The notes: generated by a model from the letters alone, not told the origin. DNA of 64,000 nt from Actinophytocola sp. (GCA_009377395.1 WHUB01000004.1:1785-65784), one strand, 5' to 3'; positions 45,345 to 57,394 are shown, counted from the first letter of the stretch. Numbers and translations are program-made.

Positions 45345-46718
45345 TCACGTGGTCTCGGTGCGCCAGCCCGCGTCGTCGACGCCGCCCGGGATCGGGGCGT
45401 CCGGGTCGTACGGCGTGCGGGTGAAGACGAACGTGGCCAGGTTGAGGTGGCGCGGCGTGGCGTCGGCGTCGCGCTCCACCCGCAGCGTCTCGCCCGCGTA
45501 GTAGCCGTCCAGCCCCTGCCACTCGTCGTCGCCGGACGGCCGGAACCGGGAGCGCCTGCCCGCGCCGACCGGGTTCAGGTCGAGCCAGCCGTTCGGCAGC
45601 AGCCGGAGGTGGAACGGCGACGGCCCCCAGTGCCAGAGGCCGGTCAGCGCCAGCAGCCGGACGTCGACGTCGGCGGGGCGCCACGGCTCGGGCAGCGCGG
45701 GCTCGCGCTCGTCGGCGATGCGGATCAGGTCGAGCACCACGCCGAGGATGCCGACGCCCGCCGTGGTGTTGGCCATCGCGACCGCGCCGGTGCCCGACGT
45801 CTGGTCGGCCATCGAGCACGCCACGAAGCCCGGCATCGACCCGGTGTGGCCCGCGAAGCTCCGGCCGTGCTGCCGGAGGAGCTGGATGCCGAGGCCGTAG
45901 CCCATGGCCCAGGTGTCGCCGTCCTCGACCGCGACCGCCTGGCGCATCTCCGCGACCGTGTCCGGATGCAGCACCTCGCCGGTCTGGCCCGCGGTGAACG
46001 ACGTCCAGCGCGCGAGGTCGTCGACGGTCGACCAGAGCTGACCCGCCGGGGCCATGGCGCCGGTGTCCGACGTCGGCTCCGGCAGCACGACGTCGGCGAA
46101 CGGATGCACCGCCCAGCCGGGCGCGGCGGGCGGCTGCGGGTGCGCGGTGGTGCGGGACATGCCGAGCGGGCCGAGCACCTCGTCGCGCAGCGCGTCCAGC
46201 CACGTCCCGCCGCACAGCCGGGCGATCAGCTCGCCGAGGATGCCGTAGCCGGTGTTGGAGTAGTGGAACTGCTTGCCCGAACGCAGTTTCAGCTCGTCCG
46301 GGGTGAGGCCGGACGCCAGCGCCTGCCAGCTGTCACCGGTGCTGCGTTCCCACCACGACCCCGGCGACTCCGACGTGATGCCGGAGGTGTGCGCGAGCAA
46401 CTGCGCGACGGTGAGCTGCCCGAAGGCCTCCGACTTGGCGTCGTCGAGGTGGGCGTCGACGCGGTCGTTGAGATCGAGCTTGCCCTCGTCGCGCAGCCGC
46501 AGCACCAGTGTCGCGGTCAGGCTCTTGGTGATCGAGCCGATCCGGTACTGGGTGTCGTTGGTCGGCGCTGCGTTTCCGACGAAGCCCCGCGCGCCCGACC
46601 AGACCAGCTCGCCGCCGCGCACGACGCCTGCGACGAGCGACGGCGCGCGGTTGGCCGACTGCTCGGTGGCGATGCGCGACAGCAGGGCGAACTCGGTACT
46701 GGGGAGCATGCGGGTCAT
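45345..46718 (-). CDS. Serine beta-lactamase-fold hydrolase (class C/PBP-like)
   Basis: A 457-residue protein without a signal peptide. The catalytic SxxK is SITK in RIGSITKSLTATLVLRL near residue 70, the Tyr motif is YSNTGYG, and the third motif is HTGSMPG. A C-terminal about 110-residue beta-rich domain (LALTGLWHWGPSPFHLR) follows. Such proteins are esterases, D-aminopeptidases or peptidases. Real beta-lactamase activity is unlikely without export. ATG 46718 is used; ATG 46709 is possible. Confidence 0.85.
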   Translation of the reverse strand: MTRMLPSTEFALLSRIATEQSANRAPSLVAGVVRGGELVWSGARGFVGNAAPTNDTQYRIGSITKSLTATLVLRLRDEGKLDLNDRVDAHLDDAKSEAFGQLTVAQLLAHTSGITSESPGSWWERSTGDSWQALASGLTPDELKLRSGKQFHYSNTGYGILGELIARLCGGTWLDALRDEVLGPLGMSRTTAHPQPPAAPGWAVHPFADVVLPEPTSDTGAMAPAGQLWSTVDDLARWTSFTAGQTGEVLHPDTVAEMRQAVAVEDGDTWAMGYGLGIQLLRQHGRSFAGHTGSMPGFVACSMADQTSGTGAVAMANTTAGVGILGVVLDLIRIADEREPALPEPWRPADVDVRLLALTGLWHWGPSPFHLRLLPNGWLDLNPVGAGRRSRFRPSGDDEWQGLDGYYAGETLRVERDADATPRHLNLATFVFTRTPYDPDAPIPGGVDDAGWRTETT

Positions 46719-46750
46719 TCTGCACTGGATGGGCGGATCGTGCGGCGCAG

Positions 46751-47881
46751 TCAGACGGTCTGGACGGTGGCCCAGCCCTCGACCTCCTCCGGGCGCCGCG
46801 GCTCGGGCCCGACGTAGACGGCGGACGGCCGCACCAGCCGTCCGGTGCGCTTCTGCTCCAGGATGTGGGCGCACCAGCCCGCGGTGCGGGCGCAGGTGAA
46901 CATCGCGGGCATCATGTGCGGCGGCACCTCGGCGAAGTCGAGGATCACCGCCGCCCAGAACTCGACATTCGTCTCGATGGCCCGGTCCGGCCTGCGCTCG
47001 CGCAGCTCGGCGAGCGCCGCCTGCTCCAGCGCGGCCGCCGCCTCGTAGCGGGGCGCGCCCAGCTCCTTCGCGGTGCGCCGCAACACCCTGGCGCGCGGGT
47101 CCTCCGCCCGGTACACCCGATGGCCGAAGCCCATCAGCCGGTCCTTGCGGTCCAGGATGTCGCGCACCACCGCGCGCGCGTCGCCCTTCGACTCCACCTC
47201 CGAGACCATCGGCAGCACCCGTGCGGGCGCGCCGCCGTGCAGCGGCCCCGACATCGCGCCGATCGCGCCGGACATCGCCGCCGCGACGTCGGCGCCGGTG
47301 GACGCGATCACGCGGGCGGTGAACGTCGACGCGTTCATGCCGTGCTCGGCGGCCGACGCCCAGTAGGCGTCGATGGCCTTGACGTGCGCCGGGTCCGGCT
47401 CGCCGCGCCAGCGGGTCATGAACCGCTCGGTGATGGTGTCGCACCGGTCGACCGTTGACTGCGGCACGGCGGGCTGGTGGATGCCGCGCGCGGACTGCGC
47501 GACGTAGGACAGCGCCATCACCGAGGCCCTGGCGAGCTGGGTACGGGCCTGCTCGTCGGTGATGTCGAGGAGCGGCTCGTAGCCCCAGATCGGGGCGAGC
47601 ATGGCCAGCGCGGCCTGGACGTCGACGCGCACGTCACCGGAGTGCACCGGCAGCGGGAACGGCTCGGCGGGCGGCAGTCCCTGGCCGAACGTGCCGTCGA
47701 CGAGCAGCGCCCACACGTCGCCGAAGGTGACCTTGCCCGCCAGGTCCTCGATGTCGACGCCCCGGTACCGCAGCGCGCCGCCGTCTCTGTCCGGTTCGGC
47801 GATCTCGGTGCGGAAGGCGACGACACCCTCCAGTCCGGGACGGAAGCTGTCGTCCGCGCTCTGTCCGTTGGCCTGGGTCAT
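46751..47881 (-). CDS. citA: Citrate synthase 2 (CitA-like)
   Basis: A 376-residue citrate/2-methylcitrate synthase family enzyme (Rv0889c counterpart). SGPLHGGAPARVLPM holds the substrate His, MGFGHRVYRAEDPRARVL the second, and the late Asp is replaced within ETNVEFWAAVILDF by a Glu-Phe context typical of this subfamily. With gltA this gives the window two citrate synthases. No SbnG-type citrate synthase is present, so the siderophore pathway may draw on cellular citrate. Divergent from pdxH with 253 bp between. Confidence 0.87.
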   Translation of the reverse strand: MTQANGQSADDSFRPGLEGVVAFRTEIAEPDRDGGALRYRGVDIEDLAGKVTFGDVWALLVDGTFGQGLPPAEPFPLPVHSGDVRVDVQAALAMLAPIWGYEPLLDITDEQARTQLARASVMALSYVAQSARGIHQPAVPQSTVDRCDTITERFMTRWRGEPDPAHVKAIDAYWASAAEHGMNASTFTARVIASTGADVAAAMSGAIGAMSGPLHGGAPARVLPMVSEVESKGDARAVVRDILDRKDRLMGFGHRVYRAEDPRARVLRRTAKELGAPRYEAAAALEQAALAELRERRPDRAIETNVEFWAAVILDFAEVPPHMMPAMFTCARTAGWCAHILEQKRTGRLVRPSAVYVGPEPRRPEEVEGWATVQTV

Positions 47882-48134
47882 CAGGGCTCCTCATCGAGTC
47901 CGGTTCTCGGCGTTGATGATCAGCCAGCTTGCCCCTGTCTGGGGGAGTGGGCAATCGGCGCCGTGGTGTGTTCCATCACGTTTATTCGGGTGTTGATGCC
48001 AATCTGACAACGCAGGGCGACGATGGGCAACAACCCACCACCGAATCGCGCCCTTCCGTTACCCGAGCCGAAAGCCGTACCTTCTTCATACCGAGTTGGC
48101 TTGGCGTTCATGGTCGATCACCGGAGGACACCGC

Positions 48135-48827
48135 ATGACCGATTTCAGGACAGAGGACGGCGACGTATCGGGTATCGCGGTCACGTTGCCCGGCATGCGG
48201 GTGTCCTACGAGGGGGAGTCGCTCGACGAGGCCGACCTCGCCTCGACGTGGACGAAGCAGCTACAGCTCTGGCTCGACGAGGCCATCGCCGCCGGGGTCG
48301 CGGAGCCGAACGCGATGGTGCTCGCGACGGCCGACGTCGAGGGCAGGCCGTCCTCGCGCACGGTGCTCTGCAAAGGCCTCGACGACCGGGGTATCGCCTT
48401 CTACACCAACTACACCTCGGCGAAGAGCCACGAGCTGAGCACCGCGCGGTACGCCTCGGCGACGTTCCCGTGGTACGCGCTGCACCGGCAGGTCACCGTG
48501 CGCGGCCCGGTGGAGAAGGTCCCCCCGGCTGAGACGAAGGAGTACTGGGCGTCGCGGCCGCGCGGGTCGCAGCTCGGCGCGTGGGCGTCGCCGCAGTCGG
48601 GCGTGGTGCCGAGCAGGCGGGCGCTGGAGAGCGCGCTGCACGCGATTGAGCGCCGGTTCGCCGACGCCGACGAGGTGCCGCCACCGCCGCACTGGGGTGG
48701 CTGGCGGATCGTTCCCGACGTGGTCGAGTTCTGGCAGGGCCGGGAGGACCGGCTGCACGACCGGCTGCGCTACGTCAAGAAGGACGGCGAGGACACCATC
48801 TGGCGGATCGAGCGGATCGCGCCGTAG
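48135..48827 (+). CDS. pdxH: Pyridoxamine 5'-phosphate oxidase PdxH
   Basis: A 230-residue FMN enzyme making PLP. MRVSYEGESLDEADLA, then EPNAMVLATADVEGRPSSRT, AFYTNYTSAKSHEL, the QSGVVPSR loop and the end FWQGREDRLHDRLRY are all family marks. ATG 48135 follows GGAGG. PLP is the cofactor of SerC and the SbnH-like enzyme, though no operon link exists. Confidence 0.94.
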   Translation: MTDFRTEDGDVSGIAVTLPGMRVSYEGESLDEADLASTWTKQLQLWLDEAIAAGVAEPNAMVLATADVEGRPSSRTVLCKGLDDRGIAFYTNYTSAKSHELSTARYASATFPWYALHRQVTVRGPVEKVPPAETKEYWASRPRGSQLGAWASPQSGVVPSRRALESALHAIERRFADADEVPPPPHWGGWRIVPDVVEFWQGREDRLHDRLRYVKKDGEDTIWRIERIAP

Positions 48828-48830
48828 CGG

Positions 48831-49976
48831 TTAGGAACGGCGCAGCTCCCGCGCGATGACCATGCGCTGGATCTGGTTGGTGCCCTCGAAGATCTGCGGC
48901 ACCTTCGCCTCGCGCATGTAGCGCTCCACCGGGAAGTCCCTGGTGTAGCCCGCGCCGCCGAGCACCTGCACCGCGTCCGTCGTCACCTTCATCGCCCCGT
49001 CGGTCGCGACCAGCTTGGCGATGGACGCCTGCCGGGTGAACGGCAGTCCCCGGTCCTTGCGGCGGGCGGCCTCGAGGTAGGTCGCCCGCGACGACTCCAC
49101 CGCGGCCGCCATGTCGGCGAGCAGGAACTCGACGCCCTGGAAGTCGATGATCGGCTTGCCGAACTGGCTGCGCTGCTTGGCGTAGGCCACCGCCTCGTCC
49201 AGCGCGGCCTGCGCCAGCCCGACCGCGCAGGCCGCGATGCCGAGCCTGCCCGATGCCAGCGAGTCGAGCGCGATCCGCAGCCCGGCCCCCTCCTCACCGA
49301 GCAGCCGGTCGGCCGGCACCCGCGCGTCGCTGAAGATCATTTGCGATGTCGTGGACGCCGTCATGCCCATCTTGTGCTCCGGCTCCGCCGCGGCGAGGCC
49401 GGGCGTCGCGGCGTCGACCAGCAGGCAGCTGATGCCCTTCCCGCCGGTCGGCGCGGTGCGCACCATCGTGGTGTAGAAGTCGGCCTCGCCGCCGTGGGTG
49501 ATCCACGCCTTGGTGCCGTTGACGACGTAGTCCTTGCCGTCGCGGACCGCCCTGGTCGTCAGTGCCGCCGCGTCCGAGCCCGCCTGCGACTCGGACAGCG
49601 CGTACGCGCCGAGCAGCTCGCCGCCCAGCATGTCGGGCAGCCGGCGGTCGCGCTGCTCGTCGGTGCCGTAGAACGCCAGCGCGAAACAGGACATCGTGTG
49701 CACGCTCAGCCCGACGCCGACCGACATCCACGCGGTGGCGATCTCCTCCAGCACCTGGAGATACACCTCGTACGGCACCTCGCCGCCGCCCCAGCGCTCC
49801 GGGTAGGGCAGCCCGAGCAGGCCGCTCTTGCCGAGCAGCAGGAACTGCTCGCGCGGGAACCGTTCCGCCCGCTCGTACTCGTCCGCCCGCGGCGCCAGCT
49901 CGTCGCGGGCGATCTCGCGGCTCAGCGCGATCAGGTCCTCGGCCTCGGTGGACGGCAGCAGGCGTTCGGCGGGCAT
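48831..49976 (-). CDS. Acyl-CoA dehydrogenase
   Basis: A 381-residue FAD enzyme: [15 protein letters not shown] binds [11 protein letters not shown] is the usual second block, and [20 protein letters not shown] with the catalytic-base region IFEGTNQIQ completes it. It oxidises an acyl-CoA. The short- or branched-chain preference is unknown. A TetR gene is divergent 71 bp away with a palindromic operator between them, so induction by an acyl-CoA or fatty acid is likely. Confidence 0.92.
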   Translation of the reverse strand: MPAERLLPSTEAEDLIALSREIARDELAPRADEYERAERFPREQFLLLGKSGLLGLPYPERWGGGEVPYEVYLQVLEEIATAWMSVGVGLSVHTMSCFALAFYGTDEQRDRRLPDMLGGELLGAYALSESQAGSDAAALTTRAVRDGKDYVVNGTKAWITHGGEADFYTTMVRTAPTGGKGISCLLVDAATPGLAAAEPEHKMGMTASTTSQMIFSDARVPADRLLGEEGAGLRIALDSLASGRLGIAACAVGLAQAALDEAVAYAKQRSQFGKPIIDFQGVEFLLADMAAAVESSRATYLEAARRKDRGLPFTRQASIAKLVATDGAMKVTTDAVQVLGGAGYTRDFPVERYMREAKVPQIFEGTNQIQRMVIARELRRS

Positions 49977-49992
49977 GTCACTCCTTGAAGCG

Positions 49993-50039
49993 GTACTGCA
50001 AGCTGTACTGTAGAGCGTAGCGCAGTACTGCCTTAGGCT
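49993..50039. promoter_or_regulatory. Operator and promoter between acyl-CoA dehydrogenase and TetR
   Basis: GTACTG at 50005-50010 is inverted as CAGTAC at 50023-50028 around a 12-base spacer. Further GTACTG copies lie at 49993 and 50025. TAGGCT at 50034-50039 is a -10 for the TetR gene, whose ATG is 8 bases beyond with no ribosome-binding site, so that mRNA is probably leaderless. Confidence 0.6.
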
Positions 50040-50047
50040 GTAGTGCT

Positions 50048-50632
50048 ATGGCAGGAAGCTCACTTCGGCGGCCCACCGCGCGGCAGCGGGCGCTGCTCGC
50101 CGAGCTCGAGGAGCTCTTCCTCGCCAAGGGCTTCGCGGCCTTCACCCTCGACGACCTCGCCGCGCAGCTGAGCTGCTCCAAGTCGACGCTCTACACCCTC
50201 GCGGCCAGCAAGGAGCAGCTCGCGACGCTGGTGGTGCGGCGGTTCTTCAAGGGCGCGGCCCGCACGATCGAGCAGCGCATCGAGGGCCTGACCGACGCCC
50301 GCGAGGTCATCGCGACCTACCTGGCGGGCGTGTCCGACCAGCTTCGCCGCCCCTCGGCCGAGTTCATGCGCGACATCGCCGCGTTCGCGCCCGCCCGCGC
50401 CGAATACGAGTCGAACAGCCATGCGGCCGCGGAACGAATTTCCTCCTTCATCGCCGACGGCGTGCGCGACGGCGTATTTCGCGAAGTTCATGCCACGCTG
50501 ATCGCACAGTTGGTCGGTGTGCTGATCGAGGCGATTCAGGCGGGGACGGTGGCCGAACGGGCGGGGGTCAGCGACGCTGAGGCGTACACCGCGCTGGCCG
50601 AACTGCTACTCGACGGGCTGACCCGAGAGTGA
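50048..50632 (+). CDS. TetR-family transcriptional regulator
   Basis: A 194-residue TetR protein. The helix-turn-helix is FTLDDLAAQLSCSKSTLYTL (about residues 32-51). The C-terminal ligand domain is helical (DAREVIATYLAGVSDQLRR). It is divergent from an acyl-CoA dehydrogenase gene with an inverted repeat between, suggesting control of that gene and of itself. Confidence 0.9.
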   Translation: MAGSSLRRPTARQRALLAELEELFLAKGFAAFTLDDLAAQLSCSKSTLYTLAASKEQLATLVVRRFFKGAARTIEQRIEGLTDAREVIATYLAGVSDQLRRPSAEFMRDIAAFAPARAEYESNSHAAAERISSFIADGVRDGVFREVHATLIAQLVGVLIEAIQAGTVAERAGVSDAEAYTALAELLLDGLTRE

Positions 50633-50844
50633 CTGCGATCATCGCCCGACTGTGAGAATGGCCCCAACTCGGAAGCCCGAGCCTTGCCAGGTGCTGCGCG
50701 ATCGACCCTTTCTGCACTAGCGTAAGGCCGAATTCATACCCCAACGGGGCGGTGTGCGGTGCGGGTCCTGAGCTGGGAGAGCTGACCACAGCCGGCCGAG
50801 CCCAGCCAGGCGCAGCCGTCCCGTGTGACGTGAGAGGGACGTAC

Positions 50845-52164
<1,320 letters not shown>

Positions 52165-52209
52165 CCTCTCGCCGCGCCCAGCGGGGTGGGGCCGGGCACA
52201 ATGGCGGGA

Positions 52210-52350
52210 ATGCCTGACCGTTGTGCCGTGCTGTGGTTCCGGCGGGACCTGCGGCTCGCCGATCACCCCGCCCTGCTGGCCGCCACCGAACGGCGGGAGG
52301 CGCTACGCCGTTACGGTGAGTACGTCACCGGCCGCGCAGCGCCGTCGTGA
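52210..52350 (+). pseudogene. Deoxyribodipyrimidine photolyase remnant with the middle deleted
   Basis: From ATG 52210 the first about 26 residues (CAVLWFRRDLRLADHPALLA) are the standard photolyase opening. The next (ERREALRRYGEY) resembles the photolyase C-terminal end, which typically reads DHAEERREALRRY. The 46-codon frame therefore looks like a fusion of the two ends of a gene of about 450 codons, with the rest lost in frame. No flavin or DNA-binding residues remain. The end overlaps the convergent ABC permease gene. Confidence 0.6.
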
Positions 52351-53508
52351 GCGCCATGCGGCCGCCGGTGTGCGGCACCGCGTTCCGGTAGATCCGGCCG
52401 CCGAGCCAGCTGACGAGCGCGGTCGTCGTGAGCGTGAGCCCGACGGCGAGCGCGACCTGCCAGGACACGACGTCGCCCGCCGCGATCCGGGCGGGCAGCA
52501 GCACCGGCGACAGTGGCGGCAGCAGCGACAGCACACTCACCGCCGTGCCGCCAGGAGCGACGATCATGAGGGTGAACCCGGCGACGACCCCGACGACGAG
52601 CACCGCCGTCACCGGGGTCAGCACCGCCTGCGCGTCCTCCTGCCGCGAGGCTAGAGCCCCGGCGCTCGCGAACAGCGCGGCGTAGAGGACGAAGCCGAGC
52701 AGATACCACACCGCGCCCCACACCAGCGTGCTCACCGCGGCACCGGACGGCGTCAGCAGCCCGGCCGCCGCCGCGAGCCCGATCCCCGCCGCCGCGACCG
52801 CCGCGAGCTGGATCAGCCCCGCCAGACCGATGCCGATGACCTTGCCGAGCAGCAGTTGCCACGGCCGCAGCGCCGCGAGCAGGACCTCGACCACCCGGCT
52901 CGACTTCTCGTCGACCACGCCCTGCGCGACGAACGTGGCATGGGTGGTGATCGAGAGGAACAACAGCAACGCCATGACCACCCCGATGGCGATGCGCTGG
53001 TCGCTCCCGGTGTCGTCGGCGTCGATCGCCGTGACGTCGATGCGGGTCGCGTTCGCCTCGGCCATCACGGCTTCGGGGTCGGGCACGCCCGCGCGGGCGA
53101 GGTGCGCGGCCAGCACCTCCTGCCGGGAGAGCTCGGTGAGCACCGCCCGCAGCCGGGGGTTCAGCTCGCCGGCGACCTGCACCCGCAGCTCGGCGGCGGT
53201 GCCGGAGACGACCGCGTCGAGCGAGCCTGCCGCGAGATCCTCCCGCGCGGTGGCCATGTCGACCACGGTGGTGGCGTTCACGTCGAGGCCGAGCTCGGCC
53301 GCCTCGGCGGTCACCCGATCGCCGAGCACGCTCGCCTGACCGGCGAAGCCGACCTCGCTGCGGCCCTCGCCGCCACCGGCGCTCACCTGGAGCAGCACGT
53401 ACCCGGCCATCACGGCGATGACCACCAGGGTGCCGAGCAGGAACCACCGGGAGCGCAACCGGAGCGCCAGCTCCCGCTCCGCCACCAGCCGTACCGCGCC
53501 TGCCAGCG

Positions 53509-53512
<4 letters not shown>
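52325..53512 (-). CDS. ABC-2 type exporter permease
   Basis: A 395-residue permease of the NatB type. A first helix (about 20-43) is followed by an about 150-residue external domain and then five or six helices. FVAQGVVDEKSSRVVEVLL is the conserved cytoplasmic segment after the first pair. It pairs with the ATPase gene upstream, with an ATGA-type overlap. The substrate is unknown. Confidence 0.88.
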
Positions 53513-54390
<878 letters not shown>

Positions 54391-54450
54391 GGCGGGCTCC
54401 TCGCGCGATCGCTGCGTTCCCCCAGCAGGAGCAATGATCGCGCGAGGTGA

Positions 54451-55062
54451 TCAGGGCGGCGACGGCGGGGTGGGACAAGTGGCGCATATCGGCGCGCCGT
54501 CGTCGTCGCGCAGCGGCAGCCGATCCGGGTGGCAGCCGAGGTAGGCGTGCACCGGGCCGGTCGGGGCCGGGCCGTCGACGGCGACGACGCCGTCGGGCAG
54601 CGGCTCGCGCCGGTAGCGCCCGGCGTCGGTGCCCTCGCAGACGTCGAGCACCCTGAGCTGGTCGTCGGTGACCAGCAGGACGGCGTGCTGCTCGACGGCG
54701 TCCGGCATGGCCACCAGCGTCCACGGCCGCTGACCGTCGCGGGCCCGCAGCCCTGTCGTCCACGCCGTCGCGTACCCGGCGCACCGGGCGCGCAGCGCCA
54801 CCACCGGGCCGGTGAGGCCGAGGTTCTCCCGCAGCCAGGTCAGCTTCGACGGGCAGGCGTTGGAGCCGTAGGCGAGCACCGGCGTCCTGCCTGCCAGCGG
54901 CGGGGCGCCGCGCTCGGCCAGCCAGCCGTCGATGCCTGCGCCGTCCGGTGCCACCGAGCCGTCGGCGGCCAGCGGATAGCCCACGCCGTCGACGTGCACG
55001 AACGACGTCGCGGGACGCCGTCCCGGATACGGATCGGCCGGGTACTCCGCGTCCGTGAACAC
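54451..55062 (-). CDS. Conserved hypothetical protein, gamma-glutamylcyclotransferase-like
   Basis: A 203-residue protein from GTG 55062. LAYGSNACPSKLTWLRENL near residue 63 resembles the GYGSN loop of gamma-glutamylcyclotransferase folds. A long N-terminal part (YPADPYPGRRPATSFVHVDG) and a C-terminal CATCP tail are not explained by that fold. The enzyme activity is unproven. It lies 2 bases after the acyl-CoA ligase stop. Confidence 0.6.
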   Translation of the reverse strand: MFTDAEYPADPYPGRRPATSFVHVDGVGYPLAADGSVAPDGAGIDGWLAERGAPPLAGRTPVLAYGSNACPSKLTWLRENLGLTGPVVALRARCAGYATAWTTGLRARDGQRPWTLVAMPDAVEQHAVLLVTDDQLRVLDVCEGTDAGRYRREPLPDGVVAVDGPAPTGPVHAYLGCHPDRLPLRDDDGAPICATCPTPPSPP

Positions 55063-55064
55063 GG

Positions 55065-56690
55065 TCAGGCCAGGCGGGTGATCTCCAGCTGCCCCTCCGC
55101 GTTCGCCGTCCGCAGCCGCTTCTTGTCGAACTTACCGACGCTGGTCTTCGGCACCTCGTCGACGAACGTCCAGTTCTCCGGCAGCTGCCACTTGGCGACC
55201 TTGTCCCCGAGGAAGTCCCGCAGCTCAGCCGCTGTCGCCTGCTCGCCCTCCTTGAGCACCACGGCGACCAGCGGGCGCTCGTCCCACTTCTCGTCCGGGA
55301 CGCCGATCACGGCGGCTTCGGCCACTGCGGAGTGCGCCATGACGTGGTTCTCCAGCTCCACCGAAGAGATCCACTCGCCGCCGGACTTGATCACGTCCTT
55401 GGAGCGGTCGGTCAGCGTCAGGAAGCCGTCCGGCGTGACGTGGCCGACGTCGCCGGTGCGCAGCCAGCCGTCGTGGAACTTCTCCGGGTCGTCGACGCCG
55501 TGGTAGGACGACGCGATCCACGGGCCGCGCACCTCCAGCTCGCCGACGGCGGTGCCGTCCCACGGCAGCTCGGCGCCGGAGTCGTCGATCAGCCGCGCCC
55601 GGACCGATGCCGGGAACCGGCCCTGCGTGTAGCGGTAGGCCCACGCCTGCTCCCCGCTGGTGCCCACGGGGGCGCGGGCGACACTGCCGAGCGGCGACGT
55701 CTCGGTCATGCCCCAGGCGTGCAGCACCGGCACGCCGTACTTCTCCTCGAAGGTGTGCATCATCGCCGGGGGTACCGCCGAGCCGCCGATGACGACCTCG
55801 CGCAGGTGCGAGATGTCCTGCGGATGCTCGGCCAGGTGCAGCAGCAGCCCCTGCCACACCGTCGGCACGGCGGCGGCGAACGTGGGCTTCTCGGCGGCGA
55901 GCATCTCCGCGATCGGGCCCGGCTGCAGGAAGCGGTCCGGCATCACCAGCGACGCCCCGACCATTAGCGCCGCGTACGGCAGGCCCCAGGACATCGCGTG
56001 GAACTGCGGCACGATCGCCAGCGCCTTGTCCGACTGCGCCAGCGCCATGCTGTCGGTCATGCACACCTGCATCGAGTGCAGCCAGATCGAGCGGTGCGAG
56101 TAGACGACGCCCTTCGGGTCGCCCGTCGTGCCCGACGTGTAGCACATCGCGGCGGCCGAGTTCTCGTCCAGCTCCGGCCAGTCGAAGGTGTCCGGCTGCG
56201 CGGCGAGCAGCTCCTCGTAGGAGTGCACCGAGACGCCGTCCGGCGCCTCGAGCGAGGCGGCGTCACCGTTGGCGACGATCACGTGGCGCACCGTCTTCAG
56301 CTCGGGCAGTTGCTTGGCGAGCAGCGGTACCAGCGTGCCGTCGACGATGATGACCTCGTCCTCGGCGTGGTTCGCGACGAAGATCAGCTGGTCCGGGAAC
56401 AGCCGGATGTTGAGCGTGTGCAGCACCGCGCCCATCGCGGGCACCGCGAGGTAGGCCTCGAGGTGCTCGTTGTTGTTCCACATGAACGTCGCGACCCGCT
56501 GGTCGCCGGTGACGCCGAGCGACCGCAGCGCGTTGGCCAGCCGCGCCGCCCGCTCGCCGACCTGCGCGTACGTCTCCCGTCGCGGCTCCTCACCCGTCCA
56601 TGTGACGACCTCGCTCGCGCCGTGCGCGCTGGTGCCGTAGCGCAGCAGCTGGGACAGCGAAAGTGGTACGTCTTGCATGGTGCCGAGCAT
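55065..56690 (-). CDS. Long-chain fatty-acyl-CoA ligase (FadD-like)
   Basis: A 541-residue ANL-superfamily enzyme. The AMP-binding P-loop is CYTSGTTGDPKGVVYSH, then HAWGMTETSPLG, GWLRTGDVGH, and the catalytic Lys region KTSVGKFDKKRL. It activates fatty acids as acyl-AMP and then acyl-CoA. ATG 56690 is weak in ribosome-binding context. The same strand continues into the GGCT-like gene. Confidence 0.9.
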   Translation of the reverse strand: MLGTMQDVPLSLSQLLRYGTSAHGASEVVTWTGEEPRRETYAQVGERAARLANALRSLGVTGDQRVATFMWNNNEHLEAYLAVPAMGAVLHTLNIRLFPDQLIFVANHAEDEVIIVDGTLVPLLAKQLPELKTVRHVIVANGDAASLEAPDGVSVHSYEELLAAQPDTFDWPELDENSAAAMCYTSGTTGDPKGVVYSHRSIWLHSMQVCMTDSMALAQSDKALAIVPQFHAMSWGLPYAALMVGASLVMPDRFLQPGPIAEMLAAEKPTFAAAVPTVWQGLLLHLAEHPQDISHLREVVIGGSAVPPAMMHTFEEKYGVPVLHAWGMTETSPLGSVARAPVGTSGEQAWAYRYTQGRFPASVRARLIDDSGAELPWDGTAVGELEVRGPWIASSYHGVDDPEKFHDGWLRTGDVGHVTPDGFLTLTDRSKDVIKSGGEWISSVELENHVMAHSAVAEAAVIGVPDEKWDERPLVAVVLKEGEQATAAELRDFLGDKVAKWQLPENWTFVDEVPKTSVGKFDKKRLRTANAEGQLEITRLA

Positions 56691-56923
56691 GAGTTCTCCT
56701 GATCGTCGTGGATGGCCACGGAAGCGCTATGTGGCGAGCCTAACCCCGCTGGCAACTGTCGATATCCACCTTTCGCATGAGTGCTTCAGCCCCTGTTAGG
56801 GCGTGTCGATGAGGCGCGTTTCGCCAGGTTGGCGTTTACTTGGGGGCGAAGTGCCTGTCTTAACGGGTCGATACGCGGCTCGTGACGGCGGGACAGTCAA
56901 GCGCAAGAGGAAGGATTAGTACG

Positions 56924-57235
56924 TTGGCTCTGCCCACGTTGACTCCGGAGCAGCGCGCTGAGGCGCTCGCCAAGGCGGCCGAGGCCCGCAAGGCCCGTTC
57001 CGAGCTGCTCGCGTCGATCAAGTCCGGCAAGCAGAGCATCGACAAGGTGCTCAAGCGCGCCAAGGAGGACAAGACCATCGGAAAGACCAAGGTCGCGGCG
57101 CTGTTGAAGGCCGTCCCCGGCCTGGGCTCGGTGAAGGTGGCTGCCCTGCTTGAGCAGGCAGGTATCGACCCGGACCGCCGCGCGGCTGGTCTCGGTGAGC
57201 GGCAGCGTGCCGCGCTGATCGACGCGCTCAAGTAG
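56924..57235 (+). CDS. mihF: Integration host factor, actinobacterial type (mIHF)
   Basis: A 103-residue nucleoid protein starting at TTG 56924, 9 bases after AGGAAGG: ALPTLTPEQRAEALAKAAEA, then the helix-hairpin-helix VAALLKAVPGLGSVKVAALL and GLGERQRAALIDAL. It binds and bends DNA. In mycobacteria mihF lies beside gmk and the pyr operon. Here its neighbours are an acyl-CoA ligase and entC, so either the locus is rearranged or this is a second copy. Two hairpins follow. Confidence 0.9.
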   Translation: MALPTLTPEQRAEALAKAAEARKARSELLASIKSGKQSIDKVLKRAKEDKTIGKTKVAALLKAVPGLGSVKVAALLEQAGIDPDRRAAGLGERQRAALIDALK

Positions 57236-57255
57236 CGCATCGCCTAGGTCTCCCA

Positions 57256-57313
57256 CCGGCACCGCTCGTGCCGGCATAAGACCTGGTAGACGTTCTGGAC
57301 GGCGTCTACCAGG
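57256..57313 (+). terminator. Two consecutive hairpins after mihF
   Basis: CCGGCAC/GTGCCGG (57256-57274, 5-base loop) is followed by CCTGGTAGACG/CGTCTACCAGG (57282-57313, 10-base loop). Together they would end transcription from mihF before entC. Confidence 0.7.
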
Positions 57314-57394
57314 CAGCTCGCGCGTGTCCGGCGACGGCAGTTGCACTGATCACGACGGCGAATCCACCCCGTCTGGTAGTGCCACAATCGACCC

